The notes: generated by a model from the sequence alone, not told the origin. DNA of 34,176 nucleotides from Pseudobdellovibrionaceae bacterium (GCA_021731025.1 JAKFYD010000059.1:1-34176), one strand, 5' to 3'. Counted from the first letter of the stretch, positions 6,953 to 16,063 are shown. Program-made: numbers and translations.

Positions 6953-8035
6953 ATGAAGAAAGTAATTTTATCAGGCCTTGTTGCTGCGACACTTATTCAG
7001 TCGGCAGCTACTGCAAAGGGAAGAGACCTCGATCTTATTTTTGGTACAGCCGGAGCCGTCGCGGGGGGTATGATTGGGAATGAATTTGGCAACGGGGACA
7101 CCCGAGTTGCAACAACTATCATCGGCGTTGTTGCTGGTGCAGTGATTGGTCATGAAATTGGTCGTGCTCTTGATGAAAGCGATCGCCGAGCTTATAACGA
7201 AGCTCACCGTCATGCTTTAGAAGGACGAGTGAATGAACATTACCGTTGGGATGGTTCATCACGAGGATCACGCTCGGGAGCTCGGGGAGAGATTATTGTT
7301 TTGCGTGAAGGAAGAGAACGACGGCAGTCACTTTTATGCCGTGAGTATGAGTCCGTAATCAATATTGGGCGAAAAAAAGAAGTCACCCGTGGTGTTGCCT
7401 GTCAGCGGCGTGATGGTTCTTGGTACGAAGTGAAAGAGCATGAGGTTTCTTTTAATGGAGTTATTGTTCAATCACAGCGCACAGAGACTCAATCGAATAC
7501 CCAAGGCCGTCGTCGTGATAGGAGGGTATCGAAAGAGATTGAGAGATATAACGATTCACAAGTTTCCTCTCGTAGGTCTCGCAGTGAATACAAGTGCGTC
7601 AGTCGTTATAACAATGGTTCTAGCCCCTACGTTATGGGTGTGCGAGATATGACAACTTACGAAGTCGTTAAAATGGAAAATCTTACTTTTTCTTCGCTTC
7701 AAAGTTGCGAAAGAAATATCGCCGAAATGACAGAAATTGATAATGACGTAGTTACTTGTGCGTCACGCTATGCTAACGGAAGTAGTCCCTACAGTTTATT
7801 CTTTGTCGATGTTAATCGAGCGACTCAGGTTGCACTGACTTTTTCTTCCGTAGACAGTTGTAAGGAGAGTTTAAGTAGAGCTCGAATTACAAGAAAGGTT
7901 GTGGCGCTTTGTTCATCACGATACAATAATGGATCAAGCCCCTGGGTGATTTACACAATTGATCGTGACACTCGAGAGCTAAAAAGCACGGTAGAAAGCT
8001 ACCAGTCAATTCAAACTTGCTACAACAACTTGTAG
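6953..8035 (+). CDS. Glycine-zipper envelope protein with three SRYxNGSSPx repeats
   Basis: The 360-residue protein opens with a signal peptide (cleavage near ATA-KG, residue 22). A glycine-rich two-helix segment follows (about residues 28-72, GTAGAVAGGMIGNEFG and GVVAGAVIGHEIG) as in the 17-kDa antigen and glycine-zipper families, which sit in or on the outer membrane. A basic low-complexity linker spans about 175-212. The C-terminus holds three copies of a roughly 50-residue unit: a cysteine (C215, C269, C320), then SRYxNGSSPx, a D-rich strand, and a closing SC or TC (C252, C303, C356). Each unit could hold one disulphide. AAAGGAG lies just before the ATG. A terminator follows directly. I do not know a function for the repeat unit. 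Confidence 0.75.
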   Translation: MKKVILSGLVAATLIQSAATAKGRDLDLIFGTAGAVAGGMIGNEFGNGDTRVATTIIGVVAGAVIGHEIGRALDESDRRAYNEAHRHALEGRVNEHYRWDGSSRGSRSGARGEIIVLREGRERRQSLLCREYESVINIGRKKEVTRGVACQRRDGSWYEVKEHEVSFNGVIVQSQRTETQSNTQGRRRDRRVSKEIERYNDSQVSSRRSRSEYKCVSRYNNGSSPYVMGVRDMTTYEVVKMENLTFSSLQSCERNIAEMTEIDNDVVTCASRYANGSSPYSLFFVDVNRATQVALTFSSVDSCKESLSRARITRKVVALCSSRYNNGSSPWVIYTIDRDTRELKSTVESYQSIQTCYNNL

Positions 8036-8060
8036 TTTGAGGTTATAAAATCAGCTCATA

Positions 8061-8090
8061 AAAAAAGCCGCTCTTCTGAGCGGCTTTTTT
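8061..8090. terminator. Strong bidirectional intrinsic terminator
   Basis: AAAAAAGCCGCTC, loop TTCT, GAGCGGCTTTTTT forms a 13-pair stem with a G+C core and U-tracts on both strands. It lies between the convergent glycine-zipper gene and the solute-binding protein gene and can end both transcripts. Confidence 0.93.
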
Positions 8091-8113
8091 TATTTTAAGT
8101 TCCATTTAATCTA

Positions 8114-9796
8114 CTACTGCAGTTCCCAATGTTCAGAATGCAAAGACTCATAAAACTGATGACCAACAAGATTGAAGCCTTTCATGTTCGCAGGGATAAC
8201 GGCGTTGTCTGGTCGGAAGAACAACGGAATCACTGGAATATCCGTAGTGTAGGCTTTAATAATTTCGGCAATCAAAGCCTTGCGTTTTTTGGGATCAAAC
8301 TCTTCTTTTAATTTTTCTAAATTTTTATCCACGCTCGGATTAGACCAACCAGGATTATTTTGTCCTGACCAAGAATTTTTTTCTGTTGGGATGTTCCTGG
8401 AATGGAAAGTGGACTCTGGACTTTGCTCTGGAGTGCTGGACCATGCGAAAAGGGCCAAGTCGAATTTTCGTTTTGGAATGGTTTCAGAAAATAAAACGCG
8501 GCCTGGTTCATTTTTTAAAAGAATTTCCGCACCTAAATCTTTCCACTGTGATTGCAAAATAGCTTGAATATTTTCAATCAATTTAATGCTAGCTCCGCCA
8601 ACCATTTTTAAGCTTAACTTCTGGCCATCTTTATAACGATAACCATCTTTACCCATTTTCCAACCTGCTTCATCCAGTAAGGCTTTCGCCTTTTTTCGAT
8701 CATAGGCATAGCGAACGACGTATTTGGAGTCGTCGGTAAACCAGGCATCACCCGGAGTGATCCAATGCAAGGAATTGGCTGCCTTGTTTTGAAAAATACT
8801 GGTCATGATTTCATCTTTTTTCATCCCGTGCACTAAAGCTTGGCGAACGCGCAGATCTTTCAAGATGGGATTGTCCAAGTTGACATCAATGTGTTGGTAA
8901 ACAGTTCCCGATTTAAAAAGGACATTGTATGGCAATTTTTCAGCTTTTACTTTTTCGTCGAAGACAAGGGCTTGATCGAAAGACATTCCAATAAAAGCTA
9001 ACATATCGACAGTTTTTGAACGTAAGTTGGCTTCAAGAGTCCCGGTGTTTGGTAAAATTCTTAAAATGATTTTTTTAATCTTAGGTTTTGTTCCATTGAA
9101 GTGGGGATTGGGAAGGTAAACCAAATGACTGCCTAAAACTACTTCTGAAATTAAGTAAGGACCATTGTAGAGACCAGGATTCTTCGGATTCTTTGTGTAA
9201 GTCGTGTTGCGATCGTAACCTTCTCTTTCTTTGCCCCATTTATCGAAAACCTCTTGCTCGATATGGGCCGGGGTAGGATCTGGTAAGTTTTGATAAAAGT
9301 TCCATATCGTTTTGGTGAAAGTGATAGTGCATTTTTTGGGTGTCTTTTCGTCCCAGGTCACAGATTCGATGTCTGTGTAAGATTCTCGATTAGCAATCGA
9401 CACATTGGGGTTTTTACCAATGTCGACAGTGAGCTTGATGTCTTTGCAGGTAACGGGAACGCCATCGCCCCATTTTAAGTTTTCGAGCAACTCAATAGTG
9501 GTTTCTAGAATCTTCTTGTCGCCCTTTTTGGTGATCTTCGCTTTTTTGTTTTGTAAACTCGGAATCTCTTTCATCATCTGAGTTTTCCATTTGCCATCCA
9601 TATCCAAGTAAACCAAAGGACGATAGGCATAGTACAACATGTACTTGGCAGCCACCGTCGTGCTGAGCATTGGGTTGAGTGATTCAAACTCTTGATTAAC
9701 CCCAATTTTTAATTCTTCATTGGTGGCTGCATTGACCTTCGCAAGTTGGAAAACCATAGCTGCAAATAAAATCAATTTTAGGATGCGAGAACTCAT
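8114..9796 (-). CDS. ABC transporter solute-binding protein, family 5 (peptide/nickel type)
   Basis: A 560-residue member of the SBP family 5 (OppA/DppA/NikA-like). A signal peptide ends near VNA-A (residue 23); no lipobox is visible, so it is probably soluble in the periplasm. The family signature is clear: the mature start (NEELKIGVNQEFESLNPML), LENLKWGDGVPVTCKDI, the lobe segment DLRVRQALVHGMKKDEIM and the C-terminal IIKAYTTDIPVIPLF. No permease or ATPase gene is nearby, so it must use components encoded elsewhere. It begins 12 bases after the PhoD-like gene and closes the prp cluster, ending at the shared terminator. Bound substrate cannot be read from sequence; peptides are the default. 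Confidence 0.88.
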   Translation of the reverse strand: MSSRILKLILFAAMVFQLAKVNAATNEELKIGVNQEFESLNPMLSTTVAAKYMLYYAYRPLVYLDMDGKWKTQMMKEIPSLQNKKAKITKKGDKKILETTIELLENLKWGDGVPVTCKDIKLTVDIGKNPNVSIANRESYTDIESVTWDEKTPKKCTITFTKTIWNFYQNLPDPTPAHIEQEVFDKWGKEREGYDRNTTYTKNPKNPGLYNGPYLISEVVLGSHLVYLPNPHFNGTKPKIKKIILRILPNTGTLEANLRSKTVDMLAFIGMSFDQALVFDEKVKAEKLPYNVLFKSGTVYQHIDVNLDNPILKDLRVRQALVHGMKKDEIMTSIFQNKAANSLHWITPGDAWFTDDSKYVVRYAYDRKKAKALLDEAGWKMGKDGYRYKDGQKLSLKMVGGASIKLIENIQAILQSQWKDLGAEILLKNEPGRVLFSETIPKRKFDLALFAWSSTPEQSPESTFHSRNIPTEKNSWSGQNNPGWSNPSVDKNLEKLKEEFDPKKRKALIAEIIKAYTTDIPVIPLFFRPDNAVIPANMKGFNLVGHQFYESLHSEHWELQ

Positions 9797-9808
9797 AGAT
9801 CCCCTCTT

Positions 9809-10930
9809 CTAGTTTCCGCCTTTTAAAGGCAGGTCGACAGTGTTTAAGACTTCATTTTTTGTGTTTCTCAGTTGAAAAGTAATTTTTTTACTTCTCCACT
9901 GAATTAAAGCCAATCCGAAATTTTCTGATTTTACAGGTGCGCCTTGATAACTGGGATCGGTTTCTTCAAGATCTTTCGTTTTATTCAAAGAACTTGCAGT
10001 GATTTCCCATAAAGGGCCATAGCCTTTGATTTCTTGTTTAGCGATAGTTCCAATGTGACGATCGCCGCTCAAGATGAAAACATTTTTCACCTGAAGACGT
10101 TTCAGCAAATTGATAAACTTTTCTTTTTCTTTTGGGAAATTGGCCCATTTTTCAAAACCATGGCCTTCGGGAATCAGTTGGATACTGCTGACAATGAAGC
10201 GAGCATCTGCTGGTCTTTTCAATTGTTCTTCGAGCCACAGCCATTGCTGCTGGCCCAGAATAGTTGCTTCAGGATCATCATTCGGCACATATTGTTTTAA
10301 TCGATTGCTATCATCCGGATTCTTTTTTAAAGGACTGCGAAAGTAACGAGTGTCCAACATGATCACTTGTAAGGACGGTTGTTTTTTCTTTGCTCCGCCT
10401 ATGATCTTAGAATGATAAATTCCGCCCTGATTGAATCCTAAGCTGTCTTTCACGTAGGGCCAAAATTTAATGAATTCTTTTTTGCTGGCTTCTTTGCCAC
10501 TGAAATCAGCGCCGCCATCTTTTAAACCATAGTCCCCATCATCCCAGGTGACCATCATGGGGACCTTCTGACGAAAATCTCTGAAATCCGTTAAACGATT
10601 CAGTTTCCAGTACTGCTCCGAGAGCGGTTTTTGCTCGGGGCCAGTCGAGTAGATATTGTCGCCCATAAATAAAAACAAATCGGGTACATTGTCTCCAATG
10701 GATTTCCAGATCGGTTGGGGTATATTCTGATCGGCGCAGGATCCAAAGGCGACAGTTTCTGGAGCGCGACTGTAATCAATTCCTCGAGGAACAATTTTCA
10801 GATCTTCGGCAATAGCGGCCCGAACTGTGTTGGAATCTTGAGGCGTCGGTTGAGAATTAACATCTTTATGAGTGCAGGACGCGAGAGTAAGAACCAATAG
10901 CAATCCTGCGTAATTTAAATTCAACTTCAT
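9809..10930 (-). CDS. PhoD-like metallophosphatase lipoprotein
   Basis: A 373-residue protein with a lipoprotein signal peptide: LTLASC puts the lipidated cysteine at C19. The metallophosphoesterase motifs of the PhoD family follow in order: FGSC (62-65), FMGDNIY (88-94), TWDDGDYG (128-135), LDTR (192-195) and SGDRHIG (288-294). PhoD enzymes hydrolyse phosphodiesters and monoesters using Fe/Ca or similar metals outside the cytoplasm. The start is five bases after the prpC stop and the end is 12 bases before the solute-binding protein, so it is probably cotranscribed with both. Its substrate and its link to propionate metabolism are unknown. Confidence 0.85.
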   Translation of the reverse strand: MKLNLNYAGLLLVLTLASCTHKDVNSQPTPQDSNTVRAAIAEDLKIVPRGIDYSRAPETVAFGSCADQNIPQPIWKSIGDNVPDLFLFMGDNIYSTGPEQKPLSEQYWKLNRLTDFRDFRQKVPMMVTWDDGDYGLKDGGADFSGKEASKKEFIKFWPYVKDSLGFNQGGIYHSKIIGGAKKKQPSLQVIMLDTRYFRSPLKKNPDDSNRLKQYVPNDDPEATILGQQQWLWLEEQLKRPADARFIVSSIQLIPEGHGFEKWANFPKEKEKFINLLKRLQVKNVFILSGDRHIGTIAKQEIKGYGPLWEITASSLNKTKDLEETDPSYQGAPVKSENFGLALIQWRSKKITFQLRNTKNEVLNTVDLPLKGGN

Positions 10931-10935
10931 GGAGA

Positions 10936-12108
10936 TTATTTTCTTTCAGAAAGTGGGCGAACGCTTCGTTGCGCATCACCGATGTATTCGTTCAAGGGGC
11001 GAATGATACGATTGTTGGCAGCTTGCTCCATGATGTGAGCAGACCAACCCGTTGTTCGCGCCATCACAAAAATAGGAGTGAAAAAGTCAATCTCAAAACC
11101 CATCATGTAATAAGCAGGACCTGCTGGAAAATCTAAATTGGGGTAAATTTTCTTTTTATCGACCATGACTTTTTCAAGAGCGTTGTACATCTTCATCCAC
11201 TTTTGCTCGCCAACAACATCGGCCATGACTTGGGCGTATTTTTTCATTGTCGGAACTCGGGAATCACCGCTTTTGTAAACGCGATGGCCAAAACCCATAA
11301 CTTTGCGTTTTGCCGTTAGGGCATCCAACATCCATTGCTCTGCTTTTGCAGGATCGGCAATCTCGATCATCATGTGCATGACTTGTTCATTGGCTCCGCC
11401 ATGCAAAGGTCCTTTAAGGGCGCCAATTCCTGCCGTCGTTGCACTGTAGATATCACTTTCAGTTGAAGTTACTACTCGAGTCGTAAAAGTCGAAGCGTTG
11501 AAGCTGTGCTCAGCGTACAAAATTAAGCTGACATCAAAAGCTTTAACGATTTCCTTCGCAGGAATTTTTCCAAAGCACATGTTAAAAAAGTTTTCAGAAA
11601 TACTGAGATCACTTTTAGGTGCAATAAAGTCCATTCCCTTTTTAAAGCGATAGTCGGCTGCAATCATCGTTGGGATTTTTGCTAGCAAACGAATGGCTTT
11701 GTCATAATTGGTTTTTGGAGAAGCATCCCAAATGCGCTCATCTTCACAGCCCAAGAAGCTAACGCCTGTGCGGATAGAATCCATGGGGTGGCACTTTTTA
11801 GGGAGCTGTTTAATGACTGCTAAACAATCTTTGCTGATATCGCGGTAGCTGCGCTCGAGCTTTTCGAAATCGGCCAGCTGGGTCGTCGTCGGAAGATCAT
11901 TGTTGTAAAGCAAATAGGCTACTTCTTCAAAGCGGCAGTTTTCAGCGAGCTCTTGAACAGGGTAGCCACGGTAGATGAGAGAATTCGTGTCGGGGTTCAC
12001 TTTTGAAACGCGAGAGGTATCAATCACCGCGCCTTCAAGGCCTTTTTTTACATTTACTTTTTCTGGTTCTGGAACGTAGTCAGGATTTACATAGTTATTG
12101 GTGGTCAT
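10936..12108 (-). CDS. prpC: 2-methylcitrate synthase (citrate synthase family)
   Basis: This 390-residue enzyme condenses propionyl-CoA with oxaloacetate to 2-methylcitrate. The citrate synthase catalytic set is present: H236 in GPLHGGAN, H275 in FGHRVYKSGD, and D326 in the NLDFPAG segment, followed by TPIFVMARTTGWSAHIMEQ. The length and the PLHGGANE/FGHRVYK context fit the short citrate/2-methylcitrate synthase group. prpB lies just upstream and prpD before it, which makes 2-methylcitrate the likely product, although such enzymes often also make citrate. It lies 14 bases after prpB. Confidence 0.9.
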   Translation of the reverse strand: MTTNNYVNPDYVPEPEKVNVKKGLEGAVIDTSRVSKVNPDTNSLIYRGYPVQELAENCRFEEVAYLLYNNDLPTTTQLADFEKLERSYRDISKDCLAVIKQLPKKCHPMDSIRTGVSFLGCEDERIWDASPKTNYDKAIRLLAKIPTMIAADYRFKKGMDFIAPKSDLSISENFFNMCFGKIPAKEIVKAFDVSLILYAEHSFNASTFTTRVVTSTESDIYSATTAGIGALKGPLHGGANEQVMHMMIEIADPAKAEQWMLDALTAKRKVMGFGHRVYKSGDSRVPTMKKYAQVMADVVGEQKWMKMYNALEKVMVDKKKIYPNLDFPAGPAYYMMGFEIDFFTPIFVMARTTGWSAHIMEQAANNRIIRPLNEYIGDAQRSVRPLSERK

Positions 12109-12122
12109 AAATACCTCTTTGT

Positions 12123-13019
12123 TTATAATTTAAAGTTGAAAAGGCTTTGATCAAAACTGCTGTACTCTTCATATCGAGTCAGATCATACAGTTCTTTGCG
12201 CGTTTGCATGTCCTTCACGATATTTTCTTGAGTGCCCTCGGTCATAATGGCGTCTAAGCCTATGTCAGCGGCTTTCATGGCTAAACGTAAAAGCGTGACA
12301 GGATAGATAACCACATTGAAGCCCAAATTTTTCAGCTCAGTGGTGTTGAGCAATTTGGATTTTCCAAACTCGGTCATGTTCGCCAAAAGAGGGACCGAAA
12401 TTCTTTGACGGAAAATTTCGAATTCTTTTTCATCGGCCAGCGCTTCAGGGAAAATCATTTCCGCGCCGGCATCCACGTAGGCCTTCGCGCGATCAATGGC
12501 TTTGTCGAGACCTTCACTCGCACGCGCATCGGTGCGAGCAATGATCATAAAATTATTATCTGAAGTTTTCCCGCGAGCCGCCGCTTTGATTTTTTTAATC
12601 ATATCTTCAGTGCTGACTAAAGTTTTGTTGTCCAAATGACCACAGCGTTTGGGATTCATTTGATCTTCCAGGTGACAGGCCACCAAACCAAAATCGATGA
12701 GCTCTTGCACAGTTCGGGTGACATTCAGCGGTTCACCAAAACCCGTATCAATGTCGATAATGGCGGGCAATTTTGTGGTGCGTGCAATTTGTCGTCCTCG
12801 GTGAGCGACTTCAGTTTGCGTGGTGAAGCCAATGTCGGGGTAGCCCAAGTCATTGGATAAAACTGATCCTGAAATGTAAACGCCTTCGAAACCCTTCTTT
12901 TCAATCAGCATCGCCGAAAGGGGATTGAAAGCTCCCGGAAAGCGCAAAAGTTCTCCACCTTTCAATTGTCGACGAAATTGCATTCTTTTTTCAGCGGCCG
13001 TGGTTTCGGTAAATAGCAT
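12123..13019 (-). CDS. prpB: 2-methylisocitrate lyase
   Basis: A 298-residue isocitrate-lyase-superfamily enzyme that splits 2-methylisocitrate to pyruvate and succinate. The catalytic KRCGH motif is at residues 124-128 with C126 as general acid. The metal-site segment DIDTGFGEP lies at about 89-97 and the start region GGELLRFPGAFNPLSAML is typical of PrpB. The ATG shares one base with the prpD stop codon (TAATG), so the two genes are translationally coupled. Confidence 0.95.
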   Translation of the reverse strand: MLFTETTAAEKRMQFRRQLKGGELLRFPGAFNPLSAMLIEKKGFEGVYISGSVLSNDLGYPDIGFTTQTEVAHRGRQIARTTKLPAIIDIDTGFGEPLNVTRTVQELIDFGLVACHLEDQMNPKRCGHLDNKTLVSTEDMIKKIKAAARGKTSDNNFMIIARTDARASEGLDKAIDRAKAYVDAGAEMIFPEALADEKEFEIFRQRISVPLLANMTEFGKSKLLNTTELKNLGFNVVIYPVTLLRLAMKAADIGLDAIMTEGTQENIVKDMQTRKELYDLTRYEEYSSFDQSLFNFKL

Positions 13020-14527
13020 TAAAATATTCCTTTGTTATCACGTTTGTTATTGATCAATTGGTCGATGGGAATTTGCACATTGAGCTCTTGGATTTGCGCC
13101 GCTGACAACTCTGGTAAGTTTTCACACAAGGTGATGAAGCGATTTCGTTCTTCCTTAGTTATAATTCCTTCAGTGAGAGTATCGAATTTGCGAATGTAAT
13201 CAGGTCGAGCGAAAGGTTTCGCTCCTGCGGGATGGGCATTGGCGACGCCCAGTTCATCAGCGATGGTTTTTCCATTGCTCATGATGATTTCAACTCTTCC
13301 GCCGAAGCGTTTTTTATTGGGATCCTGATTGTGATAAGCTTCAGTCCATTTAGGATCTTCGACAGTTCTGATCTTGTGCCATAATTTAACAGTATCAGCA
13401 CGCTGAGCGCGCTCGGGAGCATAAGATTTCACGTGATGCCAATTTCCATCCTGCAATGCCACCGCGAAAATGTACATGATCGAATGATCCAAAGTTTCTC
13501 GCGAAGCTTGCGGATCCATTTTTTGAGGATCACCGGCACCAGTTCCAATCACGTAATGAGTGTGATGAGAAGTGTGAATCACGATCTCTTTCACATCATC
13601 CCAATTCATGATTTGCGTGCGCATACGGCATGCGAGATCAATGAGGGCTTGCGATTGATATTCGGCAGAGTGTTCCTTGGTGTAAGTTTCAAGAATGGCG
13701 CGTTTCGCTTCGCCGACTTCAGGAAGTGGAACTTCGTATTTTCCATCTTTACCATCAAGCATGTAAGCGATCACAGAATCTTCACCTTCGTAAATCGGTG
13801 AGGGGGCGCCTTCACCGCGCATAACGCGATCAACAGCTTCGATCGCCAATTTTGAAGAGTGTGCTGGAGCATAAGCTTTCCAAGAAGAGATTTCACCTTT
13901 ACGTGATTGTCGCGTGGTGAAAGAAACATGCACGGCTTGTTGAATGGCTTGGTAAACAATGTCGGTATTTAAACCGAGAAGAGTTCCAATGCCTGCCGCC
14001 GAAGCAGGACACAAATGTGCGATATGATCTTTTTTATGTTTATGAAGACAGATCGCTTTCACTAAGTTCACGTGAATTTCGTAAGCGGTCACCAAGCCCT
14101 GCAATAAATCTTTTCCGGTTTTTTCAGTTTGCTGAGCCACGGCTAGTATCGGCGGAATGCTATCCCCAGGATGAGAATAATCAGCGGCCAGGAAGGTGTC
14201 ATGAAAATCAAGTTCTCTCACCGCAGTACCATTAGCCCAAGTGGCCCACTCGGCAGAAAATTTTTGATTGTTCGGCATTCCAAAAACTGTCGCGCCACCA
14301 GTTCGGGGATGAGCCAAAGCCATCGCCCGCGCCGAAGCGACAGGTCGGCGATTCGCCGCTGCAATAGCCACCGAGGCATTGTCGATGATGCGATTGATGA
14401 TCATCTCGGTCACTTCGCTGCCGATAGGGGCTTTATCCGTGGCGATTTCAGCCATCTTCCAAGCCAATTGATTTGTTTTCTCAAGCTTTTCTTTTGAGGG
14501 ATAGACCCGAACTAAGTGTTTTCTCAA
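13019..14527 (-). CDS. prpD: 2-methylcitrate dehydratase (MmgE/PrpD family)
   Basis: The 502-residue protein dehydrates 2-methylcitrate to 2-methyl-cis-aconitate. MmgE/PrpD signatures include [17 protein letters not shown] followed by DYSHPGD (about residues 92-120) and [18 protein letters not shown]. No acnD or prpF is present, so this is the PrpD form of the cycle, and an aconitase elsewhere must supply the last hydration. The start is TTG (14525-14527): an in-frame TAA lies four codons upstream, and AAGG precedes it at about nine bases. It heads a run prpD-prpB-prpC-phosphatase-binding protein. An inverted repeat abuts its start codon. Confidence 0.92.
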   Translation of the reverse strand: MRKHLVRVYPSKEKLEKTNQLAWKMAEIATDKAPIGSEVTEMIINRIIDNASVAIAAANRRPVASARAMALAHPRTGGATVFGMPNNQKFSAEWATWANGTAVRELDFHDTFLAADYSHPGDSIPPILAVAQQTEKTGKDLLQGLVTAYEIHVNLVKAICLHKHKKDHIAHLCPASAAGIGTLLGLNTDIVYQAIQQAVHVSFTTRQSRKGEISSWKAYAPAHSSKLAIEAVDRVMRGEGAPSPIYEGEDSVIAYMLDGKDGKYEVPLPEVGEAKRAILETYTKEHSAEYQSQALIDLACRMRTQIMNWDDVKEIVIHTSHHTHYVIGTGAGDPQKMDPQASRETLDHSIMYIFAVALQDGNWHHVKSYAPERAQRADTVKLWHKIRTVEDPKWTEAYHNQDPNKKRFGGRVEIIMSNGKTIADELGVANAHPAGAKPFARPDYIRKFDTLTEGIITKEERNRFITLCENLPELSAAQIQELNVQIPIDQLINNKRDNKGIF

Positions 14528-14562
14528 GGTTGTTCCTTATGTTTTGAATTGTGAAACAACCT
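14527..14562 (-). promoter_or_regulatory. Inverted repeat enclosing the prpD ribosome site
   Basis: AGGTTGTT (minus strand, 14555-14562) and AACAACCT (14527-14534) are perfect 8-base inverted repeats 20 bases apart. The loop holds the Shine-Dalgarno AAGG, and the 3' arm touches the TTG start codon. This could be an mRNA structure that limits prpD translation or an operator. Confidence 0.4.
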
Positions 14563-14591
14563 AAGCTAGCGATGAGTTTTGGCGGGGTCAA
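14563..14591 (-). promoter_or_regulatory. Possible prp operon promoter
   Basis: TTGACC (14586-14591) lies 17 bases from TAGCTT (14563-14568) on the minus strand, with the inverted repeat directly downstream. The -35 is good, the -10 poor. This suggests either an activated promoter or a chance match. Confidence 0.35.
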
Positions 14592-14643
14592 GAAAGTCTT
14601 CAGAGCTGGGCCGGAGTGGTCTTCCCGCGACGTAGAGCACTGC

Positions 14644-15141
14644 TTAAAATTTAAGCGGCCTAATGTAGTGGCAGGTGTAACCCGTTGGGTACTTCTGCAG
14701 ATAATCTTGATGATCAGCTTCTGCAGGATAAAAAGTTTGGGCCGCAGTGATTTCAGTGACAATAGGTGAGGGCCAAACTTTCGCAGCATTGACTTTTTCA
14801 ATCCTATTTTGCGCCGCAGTTTTCTGTTCTTCGGTAAAATAAAAAATGGCAGATCGATACTGACTGCCAATGTCATTTCCCTGCTGATTTTTCGTCGTGG
14901 GATCATGAACTTTGAAGAAAAATGTGAGCAGGTCAGCGTAAGAGATTTTTTGCGGATCAAATTCGATAAGCAGAGATTCGGTATGGCCGGTCTTTCCAGT
15001 GCAGACTTGGGTGTAGGTAGGATCATTTGACTCGCCGCCAGTGTAACCCACTTCGGTGTTGGTGACTCCGGGAAGTTCACGAAAGAGCTGTTCCATACCC
15101 CAGAAGCAACCGCCAGCGAAGAGTGCTTTTTGAGTGGTCAT
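14644..15141 (-). CDS. msrA: Peptide-methionine (S)-S-oxide reductase
   Basis: A 165-residue MsrA that repairs oxidised methionine. The active-site GCFWG is at residues 11-15 with C12 as nucleophile. The family segments TEVGYTGG, TGHTESL, FFKVHDPTT and NQQGNDIGSQYRSAIF all follow in order. No cysteines for the usual C-terminal resolving pair are obvious except one in GYTCHY near residue 158, so recycling may use that or an external thiol. There is no signal peptide or MsrB fusion. The ribosome site GGAGG lies just before the ATG. A 116-base gap separates it from prpD. Confidence 0.95.
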   Translation of the reverse strand: MTTQKALFAGGCFWGMEQLFRELPGVTNTEVGYTGGESNDPTYTQVCTGKTGHTESLLIEFDPQKISYADLLTFFFKVHDPTTKNQQGNDIGSQYRSAIFYFTEEQKTAAQNRIEKVNAAKVWPSPIVTEITAAQTFYPAEADHQDYLQKYPTGYTCHYIRPLKF

Positions 15142-15226
15142 AAAGGCCTCCGATATTTTGGAAACTGATCTTTATTTGGAGATTTGTAAAGAAATTATTC
15201 TTTTGGGCATACGGTGTTTACGTTGT

Positions 15227-16063
15227 TTAACTTGAAAGCTGTTTTATGTGAGCTTGCTGCCGGTAAACATGAAGATTGTGTTTCTGGCAGAGGACCCTGA
15301 GGTTTTCCAGGTCATCAGTACCGCCAGCCCATTTGGGTTTGATGTGGTCGATGTGGAGATTCCATCTACTTCCGCAAAGTCTTTGAGTATTATGATCTTT
15401 GTATTGGCAACACTGATCTCGTTGCAGAACTTGTTTTTTTACTGCCACGGTGGCAGCAGATCCTTCTTTCTGTTTAATAAATCTATCTGATAAGTATTTG
15501 ATGAGTGTGGGTAAATCATTTGATTGGGTGGCATTTGAAGCTAGATCTTTTGCTTTTTGAAGGGATTCCCATTCTTCACGTGTGAAGGTCACTTCAAACC
15601 TTACACTTCCGTTTTTTTGATGAGTTACTTTGGTTTGTTCTTTAATTTTAATTTCTAACTCTTTAGAAATAAGAACTTGAGTCTCAGCTACTGTCATATC
15701 ACTGATCTTTGCAATTAAGCTTCGCTTTTGTTCCGGGGTAACCCTTTGACCCTTCTCTCTGAAAGATTTTTGTAAAAGTGTGGTCTGACTTAAGTTAATT
15801 TCACCACGTTCTATTTTATCTTTAAGCTTTGGTTCCACCGCAAGCAACCTTGCTGCATCAATACGACGCTGAGCCGATCCTCCTGGGTACCCACATTCTT
15901 TAACTAGATAATCATAAAGATTTGGATAATTAAAATCCAAGTAAAGTTTTCTTCGATCTGCCTCTTTAATATGTTCAACCACTAAAGCTAAAAGTTTATT
16001 CTCAGCCCTGGCTAATGATTTTATTTTCTGATCCAACTCTCTATTATTTAATTTTGAAATCAT
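15227..16063 (-). CDS. HNH endonuclease domain protein
   Basis: The start is placed at the ATG of 16061-16063, giving 278 residues, because a strong GGGAGGTGA lies five bases upstream; the 28 extra codons of the longer frame carry no such site. The N-terminal two-thirds is helical and charged, of the DUF222-like kind common beside HNH domains. The C-terminal HNH domain (about residues 204-278) has zinc-type cysteines near 219 and 230, the catalytic HIDH at 237-240, the asparagine in ENLRVLC near 254, and C259 and H262. It should be a metal-dependent DNA nickase or nuclease. No partner methylase, integrase or toxin-antitoxin gene is adjacent, so its role is unclear. Such proteins recur in Bdellovibrio-type genomes. 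Confidence 0.85.
   Translation of the reverse strand: MISKLNNRELDQKIKSLARAENKLLALVVEHIKEADRRKLYLDFNYPNLYDYLVKECGYPGGSAQRRIDAARLLAVEPKLKDKIERGEINLSQTTLLQKSFREKGQRVTPEQKRSLIAKISDMTVAETQVLISKELEIKIKEQTKVTHQKNGSVRFEVTFTREEWESLQKAKDLASNATQSNDLPTLIKYLSDRFIKQKEGSAATVAVKKQVLQRDQCCQYKDHNTQRLCGSRWNLHIDHIKPKWAGGTDDLENLRVLCQKHNLHVYRQQAHIKQLSS
15439..15456 (+). repeat. Near-palindromic 18-bp repeat, copy 1 (inside the HNH gene)
   Basis: TTACTGCCACGGTGGCAG matches the minus strand of 16340-16357 at 17 of 18 positions. The core CTGCCA-CGG-TGGCAG can form a six-pair stem. The copy lies in the coding region just before the HNH domain. Confidence 0.4.

Noticed and set aside
6901-7083. 60-codon plus-strand frame before the glycine-zipper gene
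   Set aside because: It lies mostly inside that gene in another frame, and the ribosome site serves the ATG at 6953.
7595-8032. Repeated segment as DNA-level tandem repeats
   Set aside because: The similarity is at protein level with diverged codons; it is an old internal duplication, not a recent tandem repeat.
14481-15080. 199-codon frame overlapping msrA and the prpD start
   Set aside because: It lies in a second frame of the well-supported msrA gene, and its composition is that of an out-of-frame translation.
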